In this document: positions 12,901 through 27,900 of the stretch, in pieces
Numbering within the stretch: the stretch's first letter is position 1
How the letters are laid out: each line of letters opens with the position of its first letter
Assembly (NCBI GenBank): GCA_012845835.1
Contig: JABAKD010000013.1
Location: 15,421,016 to 15,485,015 of the forward strand
Origin: Undaria pinnatifida
Taxonomy: Eukaryota; Sar; Phaeophyceae; Laminariales; Alariaceae
DNA length: 64,000 bases
Direction of reading: 5' to 3'
Translations under genes and position numbers: made by a program
The notes under the pieces: generated by a model
What the model saw: only the letters and a program-made list of their open reading frames with translations
Told to the model about the DNA's origin: nothing
Database searches by the model: none

Positions 12901-15900
12901 TGTGCAAGACGTCGTCCTCCGTATCAACTCTTTTGTCCACGAGGTTTGACGGGTTTGCGCCAGAGGGTGGAGCTCTTGTCTTCGACATATTCATGCCCAT
13001 CAAAAACCTGGCAACGGTAGTCGGCAACAGAATCACGCGTCAAACAATGTGGGCGCCAAACGTATGAACGATCAGCATTGAGGTAGGCATCAAACATACT
13101 GGGCAATGAACGCACGGGCGGTCAGCAGTGCCGAAAACAATCGGCAGAATGCCCATCGAAAACGCTGCTCGCACAAGCAAAGGCATTACAGTATGCGAGC
13201 ATAATCACGCATCATAGCGGGCAATACACACCGAAGGGAGGAGGCATTCCATCATCATTGAGGAGCCGCCGGAAGCGATGATTGCAGGCCTGCTACAAAC
13301 AATTCCTTGTATGTACCAATAGAACGCAATGGACGTAGGGTTCTCATTACATGGAGTTTAAACTGAAACCAAACCCCAGTCAAAGCGCATCTATTTCGCG
13401 GACGACAAACAAGCATGGGGGTTGGTTGTAACTACATACTTCGTACTAATATGGCAAAAGGGAGACGACGTGATGATGACTACGATAATCATTACCATGG
13501 CAGCGTCCTCACATTCGCTCATCTCCCTGATATCTAGCCCATGGTCGCAAAACACCCTGAAAAAGCGCCCGGGTGGGATACAAAAAAAGTGTCAACACAC
13601 AACGGAACGGTACTACATCCTGCGGTATACCATCCCGTACCACTCGCAAACCAAATACTTCAAAGTATATCAGTGGTCCCTCCACAGTGCCGGCTGAGTA
13701 GCGCCGGTTATCCGCCATAGTGCCTGTGCAATTGCCGGGCACATACGGGAACAACTAGCAGCAGCAGCATGCGGAGTAGCGCCGGTTGCAGCTACAGTGT
13801 GGGCCTTTCCGGCTGGCACATACCGGCGCAAGAGAGGTACCACTACTGTATATGTATGGACGGTCAGCGTTGCTGAAAATGCTTGGTTTCGGTATATAGC
13901 CTTCACTCCCACGACCCTAACCGTACATACAGGACGCTCTCACCTCCGGAAGGTAGCGAGGGCGCCCCTCCCTGCCCTTCCGTCATCGCTGTCGTTGTTC
14001 ATGAACGCCTGGCACTCCAAAGTGTGCCCGCCGAACCCCTGCCAATCCGAAGCCGAAAGCATAAACTATTAGGAGCGAATGCGACTTTCTGATTTGCAAG
14101 GCGCTAAAAAAATACGAACCCCTTTTGAGATCGTCGAAGCCGGTTTATACCTTCACCGCCGCTGCCACCGACCGAAAAAGAACGCACACAAATTGACGAC
14201 AGTTACAAATACCATTCTGCGAGATTTCTTAGCTGCAGCTGTACTCTCTCGCGTCTAGAGTGAGGGTAATTCACGCCCCTTTAGCCGCCATTTTTTCGAG
14301 GTTGCAACAGCTGGCTAGTCTGTCACGTGCACGCGACGAGAACGCTTTCTAATGGGGCCGTGTTTCCACGTCGCGAGTATGCGCAACACGGCAGAAAGCC
14401 AACAAAAGGACGCCAACTGAATAACGCCGCGACAATTACCAGCCCAAAAGGTGACGATTGCATGGCCTTCGAACTCCGGGGCGATAGTCTAACCCGACCT
14501 AACCTAACCTAACCCAAAGCAAAGAGCCAGTGGATGACACTACGTGATGGTGGTGAAAAGTGCAGCCCGGCAGCCCACCAGCTTAGTGAGCAAAAATTGG
14601 ACACGCGACAAAGCCAATCGGCGCACTAATGTACCGCAACCTATAGCAACAGCATCGCGACAGCATCTGCGACACAGCAAAATACTTGCCTTCACGACAT
14701 AGCCTTCTTCCATACTCTTCCAGCTCCAATGCAGCCGCGCATCCGCCGGAGTCCAAGCCTTAACCTGCCGGACCAAAATGAATCAGGTCGGAAGCGGCAC
14801 GGACAAAAACACATTGGACGTCAAAGGCGAGGGAGAGCACCGAACGTGGCAGAGCACCTCTCTCCGAACTTCCTTAGCAGGAAAATCGGTGGCAATGGAA
14901 CATTACGTCAAAAACGAGGGGGAAACCGAAATGCCAAAGCATCCCTCTCCAAACTTCTGTGGTAGGAAAATCGGTCACAATGGAACATCCACCCCGCGGC
15001 CTGGTTCGTCGCTGACCCAAAGCACTTACAACACATTCGGTGGGGTGGTTTGGTCAGGATTTTGCGACGGCATTACGCAGGGAGACACGTTTTATTCGGG
15101 TCGTCACCATGCCGCGCCATCTCACCGTCAACGTCCACACCCTCTGTGGCAATTGCTCGTTCAACAAGATCTGGGGAATAAGATTAAGATAGCATTGTTC
15201 AGAAATATCTGGGGGGTAAGATCATTAGAGTATTGTTCTTACAGTGGAGGATAAGATCAAAATAATCTGGGAGGAAAGATTAACACAGTATCGTTTGAGA
15301 AAGATCCAGGGGATAAGATGGAAGGCAGTATCGACCAGAAAGATGGTGGGGAAAAGACCAACGCAATATCGTTCTGGATGATCTGTGGAATATTAATAGA
15401 ACGTCGTTCAGAAAGATCTGGGCCATAATAGCAACGAAATATCGGGTTAACTGGTGTGAGGCGCCCGCTACATAGTGTGATCGTCACCAACAAATCGACA
15501 ACCATCGTAGGTAGACATCCACGCTGGCAATCACCCTGGGAATGTGACCCCCGACCGAGTTTTGTTTGGTGTTGTGTCCCAATCTACCTGTGGACTCCTT
15601 GTGCCTTGCGCCTTTTCGTGACCACCGACTAGACCGTGGCAGTGAGCGATGCGAGATTGATCACAACGGCCCTGGTGCGCCAGAGTAGGCTTTAATCACG
15701 GGCGCCACGATCATCGAAAACGTGTGAGGAAGCTCACCTACCTCTGACTCTACCCCTAACTTCTCCAGCACAACCAAGCAAACTGAACGCCTCACGCTGG
15801 GGCGAAACAGGTCGTGGTGTGTGCTACACCACTACGAGTGCTAAAGGGCGTACCTCGGGCAAGGCGTCTGATGTGGGCGCCATAAAAGCCTTGAGGATGT

Positions 15901-18900
15901 AGACGATGTCCCGTAGATACCCTAGCTCGGGGTAAACATCGAGAAGCTCGGGATTTTCACCGCAAAGATACAGCCACGGCTCGTTTCGGGCAAATCCCAT
16001 CTGCAAGCAAATCTGCAAAGGCACGCATGCAGCGAAAAGACAAATATACAAAAACGAGCACGTGCTGAATCTTTGAGTTAATAAAAAACGATATTGTCAC
16101 CGCAGAGATACACCTACCGCTCGGTTCAGGCAAAGTCTACCTGGAAGCAAATATGTGGGGACACGCAGCGACACATCAAAAGAGTAAAACGAGCACGTGT
16201 TGACTATTTGAGTTCGCGCGGCGACGCGATCAAAATAAATGACATGAGCACGTGTCGAATATTAGAGTTCCTGAAAGCTTGCGCCACATGAGTGCCAGGG
16301 TGGGTTACACTCGCCGAAAACGTAGGCATTGTCAGGGTTGTGTTTACGCGAGCACGTGCTCACTATTTGTGTTCATGAAAGCCTGTGTCGCACAGGTGCT
16401 ACATACCGTGGGCTACACTCGTCGACACTTGGGCCTTGGTAGGCGTGTGTTGCCGACGAGACCCCGCCCGTGAAACACCGAGATAAAAACGCAGAGACAG
16501 AGGCAACAAACCTGGATACGAATTCGGGGTGAAATGCCGTAAGCGCAAAGTCTTGTGGCCTCAGGATTGAGGCACCAAACCTCTCTATGCAAGCGTTTCA
16601 GGTTCTGACCCTATGAACCCTTTTGAACTGCACCCACAATTTTGGGGACAAACGACTGTAGTTTGAAGTAATGTAAGAAGGCGATTGTCGAGGCATTCGC
16701 AAAATAGGTATAACGACAGCACGGCGACCATGATGAAATGACGCCACCATGCGCTAGAATACCACAACAACGCAGGGCGCGCTGTTCTCACTCAAAGAGA
16801 GCACGCCCTTCGGCGAAACAGAGCTTGACCTTAAGTCATCAGCCTAGCACGGTGTCGCACGGCAAAAGATTATTATCCCACCCCGAATGGCTAAACGTTC
16901 ACAATCCGAAGTGGTGCACCTGCTCCTGTAACCCTTGCATAGGCTTCAAGAGTGATGATATTTTCACACAATTAACGAGTAATTTCCCTGAAAAGTCAAT
17001 GGTCGCAAAAAACGCTGAGCACTCACCCCGGTGGGAGAAAAAAAATGAGCGAAAAACTTTACGCGCAACGCAGTTCCAACCCGAAAGGGCCGAAAGGGGG
17101 CGGTGCTACGGGTTGTTGTATACTATCCCGTATCACTTCAACACCAAACAATACCAGGAAAATAGTGACTGTACGTACACCTGAAACAAATAAATAAATA
17201 CATACAAGTTCTCCCTTCGGAGGTCAAAATATGTAAGGAGGCAGAAATGCTACGAAGGCAGAGTAAAAAGTGAGCGTAGAACCCAAGAACTACTAAACAT
17301 GAACAAACGTAGCATTAGCAGGGAGCGGGGAAGCAGAAAGTGAGGAGAAAATAAGAGAGGCAACCAGACCAAAAGAGGGTGACGCAAGAAAAGAGAGCGA
17401 AATCATATGTATATACGCCTCAGTAGTATCATTAGTAGTAGCACAGCAATACCGAGGCAGTAGCAGCAGAAACTAAACAGGAGCAACAGACCGATACGAC
17501 AATGAAGAGAGCAGTTAGTTAGTGTAGTAAGTGGATGATTATTACTGTTGTACAAACACAAGTAGCTTTAGTATGCATTAATAGGTAGCTTCGGGCTCCT
17601 ACGCCAATATTTCAATGCAGTTGTTACATGTGCTGCAATTGAGGCAACCCCCCAAAAAATGTTAACAATCAAAGATGTAGTTGTATAAGAAAAAGTAGAC
17701 AGAAACATGTAGTAGGGGAAGGTGAAGTGAGGGCAGACGGCTACAGACCGCAGGAAATATTCTAGATATGTCGTGGAAGTAGCACAATTAGTATGAGGGA
17801 AGACAATAGAAATGCGCAGTCTTCGGAGGGGGGTACGCAGCGATTAGAAAAATAAGCAGGTCATGAAGAAAAAAACTCCCGTACAATACGTACAGGTAAA
17901 TCCAATTGCGCACGAAGAAAGATGTTAAAATCAATATTAAGGCGCAGAAGAGGGTGACGCAAGAAGAGTAGAACAACGTACTACGGTTTTTTTGTACGTG
18001 CACTTTGCTTGTTTTCGTAGGGAGAAGAGTGTTCCATCGTCCCGACCCTGTTTAAAAAAATATGTATGAATGCATGTATTCACAATTCTTGTAGGAGCAC
18101 AACAACTTATCACTTTTTTCGTACAACCACCATACGGTCGTAGCGCATACCAGATACCTTCAAATGGCGGAGAAAGAAACGCGAAAAAAAGCAAAACAAA
18201 CAGTGAACATATCGTCAGCAGGAGCAAGCAGCAGCAAACAATCCTCGTGCGGTTTTTGGAAGAACCAGCACAGACCGGGGAGAAACCGGTATACTGAAAC
18301 CAAGTAAAAAACAGACCTATACTATTTTTTTCCATCTTACGTACCATGTACGAATGAATATCATGCTTACTTATGGGCAGAATTCCAGCCCCAACTGCTT
18401 GTTAGGTGTTATACAGCTGTTGTAGTGGGGGACTCCCAATAGTGCTGGTTAAACAGTGCCACTGATCTCTATAATGCCGGCGAAAGTAGCACGACTGGAA
18501 ATCTTCATACAAACAATGCACAAATGTATGAAAGCCCTACTGTAAATTGTGGTGGTGTCTCGAAGAGTGCCGGTATATCGGGCTGGCACATACCGGCAAT
18601 ACCATGTGATGCTGTCTTGAGACGCGAAAACACACACATGTGCACCCCAAAAAAAAACGCATCTTCTGTCAGTCACAGACACACCGTGAAGCAGCAGAAC
18701 AGCAGCAGCACAGCTTACGCTATACCTACAATGGGACCCGAAGGGTGCGCCAGCTAGCGTTGGGCTGCGAAAGCAACTGAGTTAAATCGACACACGACGC
18801 GTATGAAAATACGTGGAAGTGTGGTGAGCTAAAGCTTTATTTTTCCCCATCCGCCGGAGGACAAAAAAAAAAAAAAAAAAAAGCAGCAGCAGCAGCACAC

Positions 18901-21900
18901 AGGCAGAGTAGAGCAGAGCAGGAGGGCCTTCCCCGCTTCCCCCATGCTCTTCTTATCTTTCTGTTATGATGCTGTCTTGCGCTGTGCGAAATATGTTGTT
19001 GAGTTTTTTGTGTGAGTTTCTTGCGTGAAGGCGTCTGTACTACAGACAATACGTGTTTCGCTGATATTCATTGCTGGCGAAGAACGGGCTATTATAGAGC
19101 CGGTTGAATAGTGCCATTGCTCTGTATAATTCCGGCAGAATCACTTGGCACTGCTGGCGCCCTCTTTACGTAGGTAGCTATGAGTGGCAACTCTATTCCA
19201 ATAGTGCTGGTGTCCTGAATAGCGCTGGCACATATACTGGCACTATGTGATGTTGTCGTTCGTTGAACGAAAAACACACGTATACCCACGCAGGTGCACC
19301 GGCATTTTTTGGGAGCCCCATGTAGATACATAATAAGCACCACACACAGACCACATCAGCGCCTCAGGTAGACAGCAGTAGAGTTGCACACACAGAGCAG
19401 CAACAGTTGCGGCGGCACTACGACCAGCAGCAGCGTTTGAGGCAGTAGCAGCGTTTGAGGCAGCAGCCCGCTTGCCCCTCGTTGCGTTAGCCTTGGAACG
19501 TTTGGTGTTGGTGTTAGTGTTGGATTCGGTGTTCAGAACTTCAGGCAGAGTTGTTGGTGGTTCCTGAAGGGGTTGGTGTTGCTTTTGTGGCGTTGTGGCG
19601 GTGCTACATCTGCGGGAGGTAGAAGCAGGACATTTTGGCCTGCATGCAGCAGCGAAAAATGAAAGAAACTCGTAGTCGGACCAAAAAGTTTAAAGCAAGA
19701 AGCCAGTCGTTAGTCGGGTCAGAAGTCTGTGAAAGCGACAGCGGCAAGAAATAATGAAAGAAGCTAGTCGGGCCAAGGAGTTAAAAGCAAGAGGTTAGTC
19801 GGGCCAAAAGGCCCTGTGAAGGCGATCCCGCCTGGGCTGATCGTATCGGCCGCCCTAGACGAATTTATATATATTTATATACCACGGATGTTAGGCGCCC
19901 GCTAATCTTCACCTGCTGTACACTGGAAAATGTGCCCGGTATGTTTCATGCCCTTCACTATCTGTACATTGGGGAAAATACCCTACATGCACCAGCTAGA
20001 TGCCATGCGCTTCACTCTCTGTAAATTGGAAAACGTACCCGATGGGTGTCGTGCTGTACCCGAAAGGGAAATGCACCCCTTCAGGTGTCATGCCTACCTG
20101 GTCGATGAGGCCGAACTCTGCCCTCGAGAACACCATGCTCTGCTCGAACGAAAACAATATGTGATCCTCCCTCAAGACCTCTCTCTGGCGGAAAAAGTAT
20201 TCGAGCACCTGACACCGGACCGCTTGAAAAGCTGCCAAAACCGAAACAGCATTGGTAAGGATCGCGCACGGGAATACACAACGGTGGAAGCACTTCAGCA
20301 ACGACTCAGCAGGGCTTAGCTCTTCCAAAAGAATACATCCGCGAATTAAATGCTGATAAGAAATGCCCAACCGACAAAAGTGAGGGGATCTACCAGGTAC
20401 GTGCGTGAAAAAATGCAGAGCCGAACAAATTAGCACAGCATCGAATTTCTGCATGCATCTGTGCGAAGTACAAAACACACAAGATGCTCGCTGGTTCAAC
20501 TCGAATTAATCTCACCCAGAACTATTCATGCAATTATAACAAATTATCAATAGTACTACTTGGGGAGCATCGTTTCCTGTCCAAGCATCAACCAGAAAAT
20601 GAACAAGCCTGCTTAAACCTGCAACGTTTAGTGCCGTATACCTCGTATGTACGGTTTTGGAATTTACACCTTCGATAAAATGCTTGAAGGATTTTCCCAG
20701 TGGGTAACGCACGAAACCCCCGTGTTCCAGATGAAGTACGAGTAGCACAGGGGATAACATTGCCATCTATAATGCCCTGACCAAACAGCTCAGGTTCTTA
20801 CCGGGGTCGTTGAGCTTCGACGTCTCGCTCTCCACGGCGAAGAATCCCATTTCAAACCCGAATGGGAATACGGGGCCTGTAAACCGCGGCAAGGATGTTC
20901 GATGGGAGGTGTGGTGAATAACAAGAGCGCTCGCGGTAAATCGGTGCAATAATACAAAGTACCGGGTCACACTAGTGTAGCGCTCTGACAGCAATCCGTC
21001 GTGCCGAACGAGGATCGTGGCGTCACGCTCAAGCACGGTAGGCGCAGCAAACAATACCCAGGACGCAATCTTGATGGCTATTTAACCCGGCCCCGCTCTG
21101 GCATGATTTGGTGCACCGAGAATGCAACCGTCCCAGCAAAGGACGCATAATACGGCCAAACAACCCAGAGTACGATAACCACCAAATATTACGGTTGGTT
21201 GACGGTCTAGACTTGACCCGCCAAGGCCTTTGTAGACGAAACATACTAGTTTTATCGTAGGGAGTTAGTTTCTTGGCGGCTGCCCGTCAAGGAAAAGGTG
21301 TGCCGTCAACCTCCTTCGGGGTGAGGAATAGAGCTCCTCAAGAGAGGAGCCTCAGAAAGCTAGTGGCACTTCTACTATACCGAAGCATTCTGCATACGGA
21401 TGATCAACCTGGAGCATGATGACCCCATCACCGTGGAGAAAAGTTAGGAGCACCCCTACCGTAGCAACTGTTAAAGTTAGCGACAAACTAGCCCGAATGT
21501 GGTGGCCACCATCACCACCCAAATCTCACCCTGCGCCCTGCCGCTGTACTGCAAAGAGCACGCAGACGGTGTGTCGCACGCCTTGACACGCATCACCACG
21601 TCCGCCAAAGCTGCGAGGCATGACATCGTCAGCATGCGCACCGCGTCGAAGCTGCGAGTAACCTTAAGGGAGAGCGATGCCGCCGCGAAGTGCCTGCTGA
21701 CAAGGTCCTGCATGGCGGTCGAATACAAAGAATAGGCAGATGGATTCAGAGGTTGCGTTAGCCCTTTTCCAGTAACAATGCGCTCGTTTGCATCACATAA
21801 TCCAGCCAGCTGGACTTAACGCATACCAGGCACGTAGTACTTTTGAGCACTTGACTCCTGTTATGGGGATAAAACGCTTCCATTTACAATATTATACGAG

Positions 21901-24900
21901 TTCGGAAGGGGTTAACGAATAGTCTAAGAACTGATCCATCGTTTTCGGGGATACATTAACTACGAAATAGTACGGGATCGTTAACGGAGAAGCGAGAGGG
22001 TTACGATGGAGCGGAAATCTATACCGACGCGAAGGATGCGTCACACGATCAGATTCTTCAAGTTAAGTAATGCTCTTCAGAGGCCGTGCGACAAGGGAAA
22101 CGAGAAACCGCGCGCGGACAAAGTTCTGCATGACGGCCGATTACAGCGGCGAGGCAGAGGGAATTCATGTTTACTCATTAGTCGTAACCCTTTTAGCACT
22201 GCACTAACTACAAGTACGAGGTCGAGGCAGAGAAAGCTTACATTTGTTTTTATCCTTTTGGTACTGTACTCCCAAAATGGGGACAACGTACTTGGAACTC
22301 GGGAAAATCTTAGGAAAACGAAAGGGCTTAGGACCGATGGGTATAGTTGAACAATGCAGTCATAAAATGCGAATCCAAGACTGGATTTAGCTAAAATATC
22401 CGATGCACAGACAGTGGTATAAAAGGAAATGAGGCAAAAAATGCCGACCAGCATTCTGAAATGGCCGAAATGCTGCTTTTTGGTTCGAATCCCAAGGGTG
22501 CATTCGATTGCCAAAATGCCCATCAAAATCCCCAAGAAGTTACCCCGCCTTCACAAACCACCAGCACCAGCAGAGGGCATCAAGAACCTCAGCCGCGTGC
22601 GTGGGTGACAGTCGAGTATGTCCCATTACGATAGCTCAACGATGGCAGCGGTCCTGTCCACTGCAGCAGCCACCTTGGCCAGCTTGCAGACGATGAGGGA
22701 GGGCATGGCTGCAACGTTTGCTGAAGAGCCGGGTCGGGTGGTTCGGGCGCGGATGATGATGGGAGCTAGGTTTGGAGAGCGAGTTCCCTACTGGTGCACG
22801 CGACGCCGCACATCGGGACTGCGTTCCCTTCACACTGAAGGTACGGTTGCCTTTGTAGCCGGGTCCCGTTGACAACTCCGTGTGCTTCTTGTGTGTCATC
22901 GAGCAGCTTGAAGCAGTAGCAGCCCCACGGTCGAATTTTGGAATAATTTTTGGACCCTCTTGCATATTTTGACTGCTGCTTGCACTATACCTGGTATAAT
23001 AACGATTTTTGGGCTCGTGGCTGCTGCTTGTACTCTATACCTGGTATAATAACGATTTTTGGGCTCGTGGCTGCTGCTTGTACTCTATACCTGGTATAAT
23101 AACTTTTTTCGGGCTCTCGTCTGCTGATTGTACTCTATACCTGGTATAATAAAAAAAATTGGGGTCGTGACTGATGCTTGTACTCCATACCTGGTATAAT
23201 AACTTTTTTCGGGCTCTCGTCTGCTGCTTGTACTCTATACCTGGTATAATAACTTTTTTCGCGCTCGCGTCTGCTGCTTGTACTCTATACCTCGTATAAT
23301 AACTTTTTTCGTGCTCGCGTCTGCTGCTTGTACTCTTTACTTGTTTGGCGCCGATCTCTTTGCAGCTCAACGCTGCCCACGCCAAGGGGAGTGCCTGGTA
23401 CACCTTCAGCGCTTCTTGAGACATCAGTCTGCCACCAAACTTTTTGCTCACTCGTGTGAGCGCACATATAAAGTCCCCTGAGAGCTCCACCGGGAGCACG
23501 GGAACCTGGGACGTGTATGCAGTCCTGCTCGCCATCTTTGGAGTTGTTTGACGATCGCGAGTAGGTGCTCAGTTGGTGCTTGGTGGAGTTTTTGGACTGT
23601 ACGCTGACCCCTCGTACACAAGCCTTCGTAGTTTTGTAAGAACCAAAAGCATTTGTCCACTCTGGGATTTCGTTGTATTATACCAACGTCCAGCAAATCT
23701 CTCTTCGGGAAAATAATGCCAGGCGGCGAAACAAAATGCAAGTAATCATTCGCATTCGCATTTCCTGCCATACCCATCGGTCTAAGCCTTTTACTAAAAA
23801 GCAAACATGATTCTACACTATTTCCAGGCGGTTTCTACCCAAAACGGAGGCACACATCTTAAGGGGTTAATATGAAGCGGAAAGCTGTACTCCTCGACAC
23901 CGTCGCGAAAAAATGCGCCACAAGATCAGATCGCGCGAGTTTAGGATGCGTTCAAAGGTCACGCGACAAGCGAAACGAACACAGAGGCGAGCAGCTTCAA
24001 GACTGAAGCGAGCGGGTAAAATTGCGCGCTTTTGGTGCTCGTCCGAATCCGAACCGCACAGAAAAAAACGTCGCCAACGTTATCCCCGCAATCTTGCCCG
24101 CGAAAACGTAAACCCGCAATCCTACACGCGCAAACATTGCACGGCATCAAGACTGACCAGCATTCGGAGGATGTGCGATTGTGTCTCGTATCGCATAAGC
24201 CTGCCGTCTGCCTGCCAGAAGCACTCGATCGCAGACCGTGGGGACGCGTTGGGTAGCGGCACGGGTATCACCTGGACGGGGATAGAAAGGAAACGAAACA
24301 TGCGAGGAACATGACGAAATACGGCCAATCAGCGATTAAGGGCGGCCAAGCGCGGAAAGCACTGGGTGCAGTGCCACGAGGCATGGATTCACGCATGGAT
24401 TCACTACAACTGAACCCATGCACGTTTACCATGCACGTGTATCATTCACGGTTACCATGACGGAGTATCCGCATTCCGCGAGGGTAATCGCAGACAGAGC
24501 TCGCCCCTAAGCTCTACTCGTAAGACCAGGGAGTAGAAGCAAACTTAACAGGGAGTTGCAGCAAACTTAAGAGGAAGTTGACGCAAAGCTAAAACGTCCA
24601 ATTCTCCTGTGAACAAAATCTGCGTCGTTGCAGAGCTCGCCCCTAAGCTCTAGGATACGGGGGTTGCGCCAGCTTTTGCACTTACTCTGGTGACGAGGTG
24701 CGTGATGAGCGACGCCCTCAAGAAGAAGGTGTTCTTCATCAATCTCCGCTGGTTCGATAGTAGCGTGCACACCTCGCACGCGCGGGTCAGCGTATTCGCC
24801 ACGTCCTCAAAGGTTGACACCGAGTCGGGCACCAGGGTGAGCTCCACCGGTCGCAGGATGGGAGGCGGCAAATGCTCCTGTAAAACATACAAAAAAATAT

Positions 24901-27900
24901 GCAGTCACGACCAAAGACGTCAAGAGACTGCAATTTAGGCCTATGATAGCAGGATGGCTAGACGTAACATACTAGTTTTAGCGCTAGATCTCCAGAAGCC
25001 TTGACTGATGGCGCCCGACACTGCCGTCTCCGGACAGGTTTGGTCGCGGCAACCGATAAGAAGCCAAGTTGTTGACACAGACCCATGTCATACCAGGTAT
25101 AATGCACAATATGTATAGAGATGATACCGCAGACGGTGCTTCAGGCCGAGTCAGGCACAAAGGTAACCTGCGTAACCTGCACCGGTCGCAGGATGGGGGG
25201 CAACACATGCTCCTGTCTCGGTAAAAAAAATCAAGAATGCAGTTTCGAGGACCGATAGGAGGCTAGGTGACGGACACGCACCCTCAAGAATGCACTCGCG
25301 ACGACCGGTAAGAGGCGAGGTGACTGAAATGAACCTTTGCTATACGATACAAGGTTTCCCTTCGGGATGTGGGCAACGTGAAATCCCGGGGGCGTCGCAA
25401 GACCAAAAGGGAGACACCGGTAACACACGTACCAGGTATACATGTTTTCCCACCTATAATGGTGTTACGAGTACTTACATAGATAAACCGCACTGCTCTT
25501 CTTAGAGGAAACGTGCGGCATGAGCTAGTGCATTGCCCCAAAGAAAGAGTAGTAGTAGTAGTATTCATCAGCGGGAACAGTGTGATAGCGGTGGGTGCAC
25601 GTTGTACTGATGTACGCGGAAACGAATTAGTAGTGGTCAGGGGATGCTGTGTACCGTACGTGGAATAGTGCCCGTTGCTATATAGTACGTCGCATGTGTT
25701 TGCACTTGGTGGTAATGGATAGGGATGACCAGCCAATGCCAGTCGCTCTTGGGTGTTGTACAATAATTAGTTGGTTGGCGGCAACAATTTCGGTATGTGT
25801 GGCGAACGTGGTGGGATTTTCCATGAGTTGGAGGTAGCGTTCAACGCTTTGGTACTGTGTGTTTGAGGGGAACCGAAACGTTGATGTACTCCTCGTTTAT
25901 CCCCGTAGAAAGTAGAGCTACTGATCGATAGTGTTCCCGCCTGAACCCGCCACTACTTGGTGCATGTGGTCAGGAATGTATAATTGTACATGACATGTGC
26001 GTACGATGATATCAACACGCCTAGAACTGATCCACCCAGCCAATCAGACGGCGTCCTGGGCGCGTGGCGAACGCTAAAATAGAACTGTACCCGATTTTGG
26101 CCACAGCAGCACCGTGTATATACCTGAGTTTGGCTATCGCTAATAAGGAGTTATATATCTTTGACTCCTACCCATGGTTCCACTCTGCCCAACAACAAAT
26201 ATTTGGCCTGGTCGAGACTCGCGTGCATGCTGCGCTCGCGATGCCTGTCACCCTCGACGCGCTCGGCGCCATCTTCAAGATTTCCCCGCTCTATGTCCCT
26301 GCGAGCCCCGGCTCCCGCGTGGAGAGATGCAAGCCGTGCCCTGTGGCGCTCGTCAAACACTCGGCTGCTCCCGGCCTCTACCTCCCAGTGTCCGCTTGCT
26401 GGCATCCGCTCTGTCCGGAAACATAATGCCGGGATATGTATTTTTGTTCAAGTAAAAACGGTCCTTACATTCGGACACGTCTGGTTACCCCGCAAAAGAA
26501 ATATAAACACACCGGGTCAACCACGCCCACAGACGCTTTCGCTTCTGCCTCGACGAGCGGCCGCCCGCGCGGTGGGAGAGCGCAGGCCGGTTTACCCTTG
26601 TCTGCACCCATGCCCACGCGCCCACGTCGAGATCCGGGGCCGAAAGGGCCCAGGGCGGCGCGGCCCCAAACCCCACACTAATCCGATCCACATGTATACT
26701 GCTGCTACTACTGCTGTATGTTGCTGATACTGCTGCTGCTGTTGTGCTGCTGAGGTAAAATTTAAGTCTGGGCGGTTGCTGCTACTGCTGCTGTGCTGCT
26801 GCTGCTGCTGCTGCTGCTGAGGTTTTAGGTTAGGTGATGAGTAGCGGGCCATTTTTGTACGAACAAAAAACGAAGTACAAAAAATTGTAAAAGTTTACCA
26901 AAATCAAATTTCAAAAACAATTTGGGGTGTTCCAAGTGACCTGCTCGACTCAGGGAGGCGGAACGCAATCCCTTGCCAAATAGAGCCAGCTAAGCGACGT
27001 TTCATGCGCATCGCGCCGCCACGGAGCTCGGCCGAGATCCAGACATGCTTCACAATGTACCCATGGCAGGCTAGCTTGCCCCGCGGCCGAAAGTGCCAGA
27101 AGAAACACTCGGCCGCCGGAGAGCAGCGAGTAAAAGAAAAACGAAGATCATATTATACAAATACCTATAAAAGCCAGAAGGTCTAGAGGTCATACTACGG
27201 ACTGTGTTTCAGGCCGAGCCAGGCACGAGGGCCCTAGGCCCATACTGCCCTATAATGATCATCACACCCGCTTAAACCTGCCATGCGTTAAACCGAGGCA
27301 CCCCTCCTCAGCCGCCCCAACCCCATCCCTAACCCTAACCCTAACCCCATAGCGTATTTTTGCTTACCCCTGCCATGTGCTCCACCGAGGCATCCCTCCG
27401 TAGCCGGCCAAACAGCGGGAAAACCGTAGACCAAGGCGTTTTCTCCGGGTCAAGCTCCAGGCTTAACGGGCACTTCTGGAATGCCGCGTTACTGCGGCTC
27501 CCCGCCACCGTCAATGCCTCCACCGAACCCTGCACGCTGTCCAAGGTCTCCTTGATAGCCTGTGGCGGTTTCGAGCGGGGAGAATCATAACAAGGAAACA
27601 AAAAGCCAGTTGTATTAGACGGGACCTTGAGGTGGTCTACTACCGGAATGAATTATCGCAAGAATCCCAGGTTGTTTGTCGAATGGAGGGAGTCATAGTA
27701 AGGCAACTAAATATTGTTTGTTACAGACGGATCTACAGTAGTCAACTACGGGCATGATTCCGCATTAATTCATTGTTGTTGCCCACATTTACCGGTACGA
27801 GAGAAGCCGTTTCAATGCGTCCACTAAAAAAACACCCCTATCCTGCAAACTGATATGTCCAGCCAACTTAAAGCTCTACTGGAGATCACCTTTATCTCGG

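Noticed and set aside
22981-23335. Regular 50-bp array as a CRISPR
   Set aside because: Whole units repeat with no unique spacers, and the context is a eukaryotic intron.
27330-27347. Telomere-like TAACCC units
   Set aside because: Only three units inside an intron; an interstitial remnant or chance, not a chromosome end.
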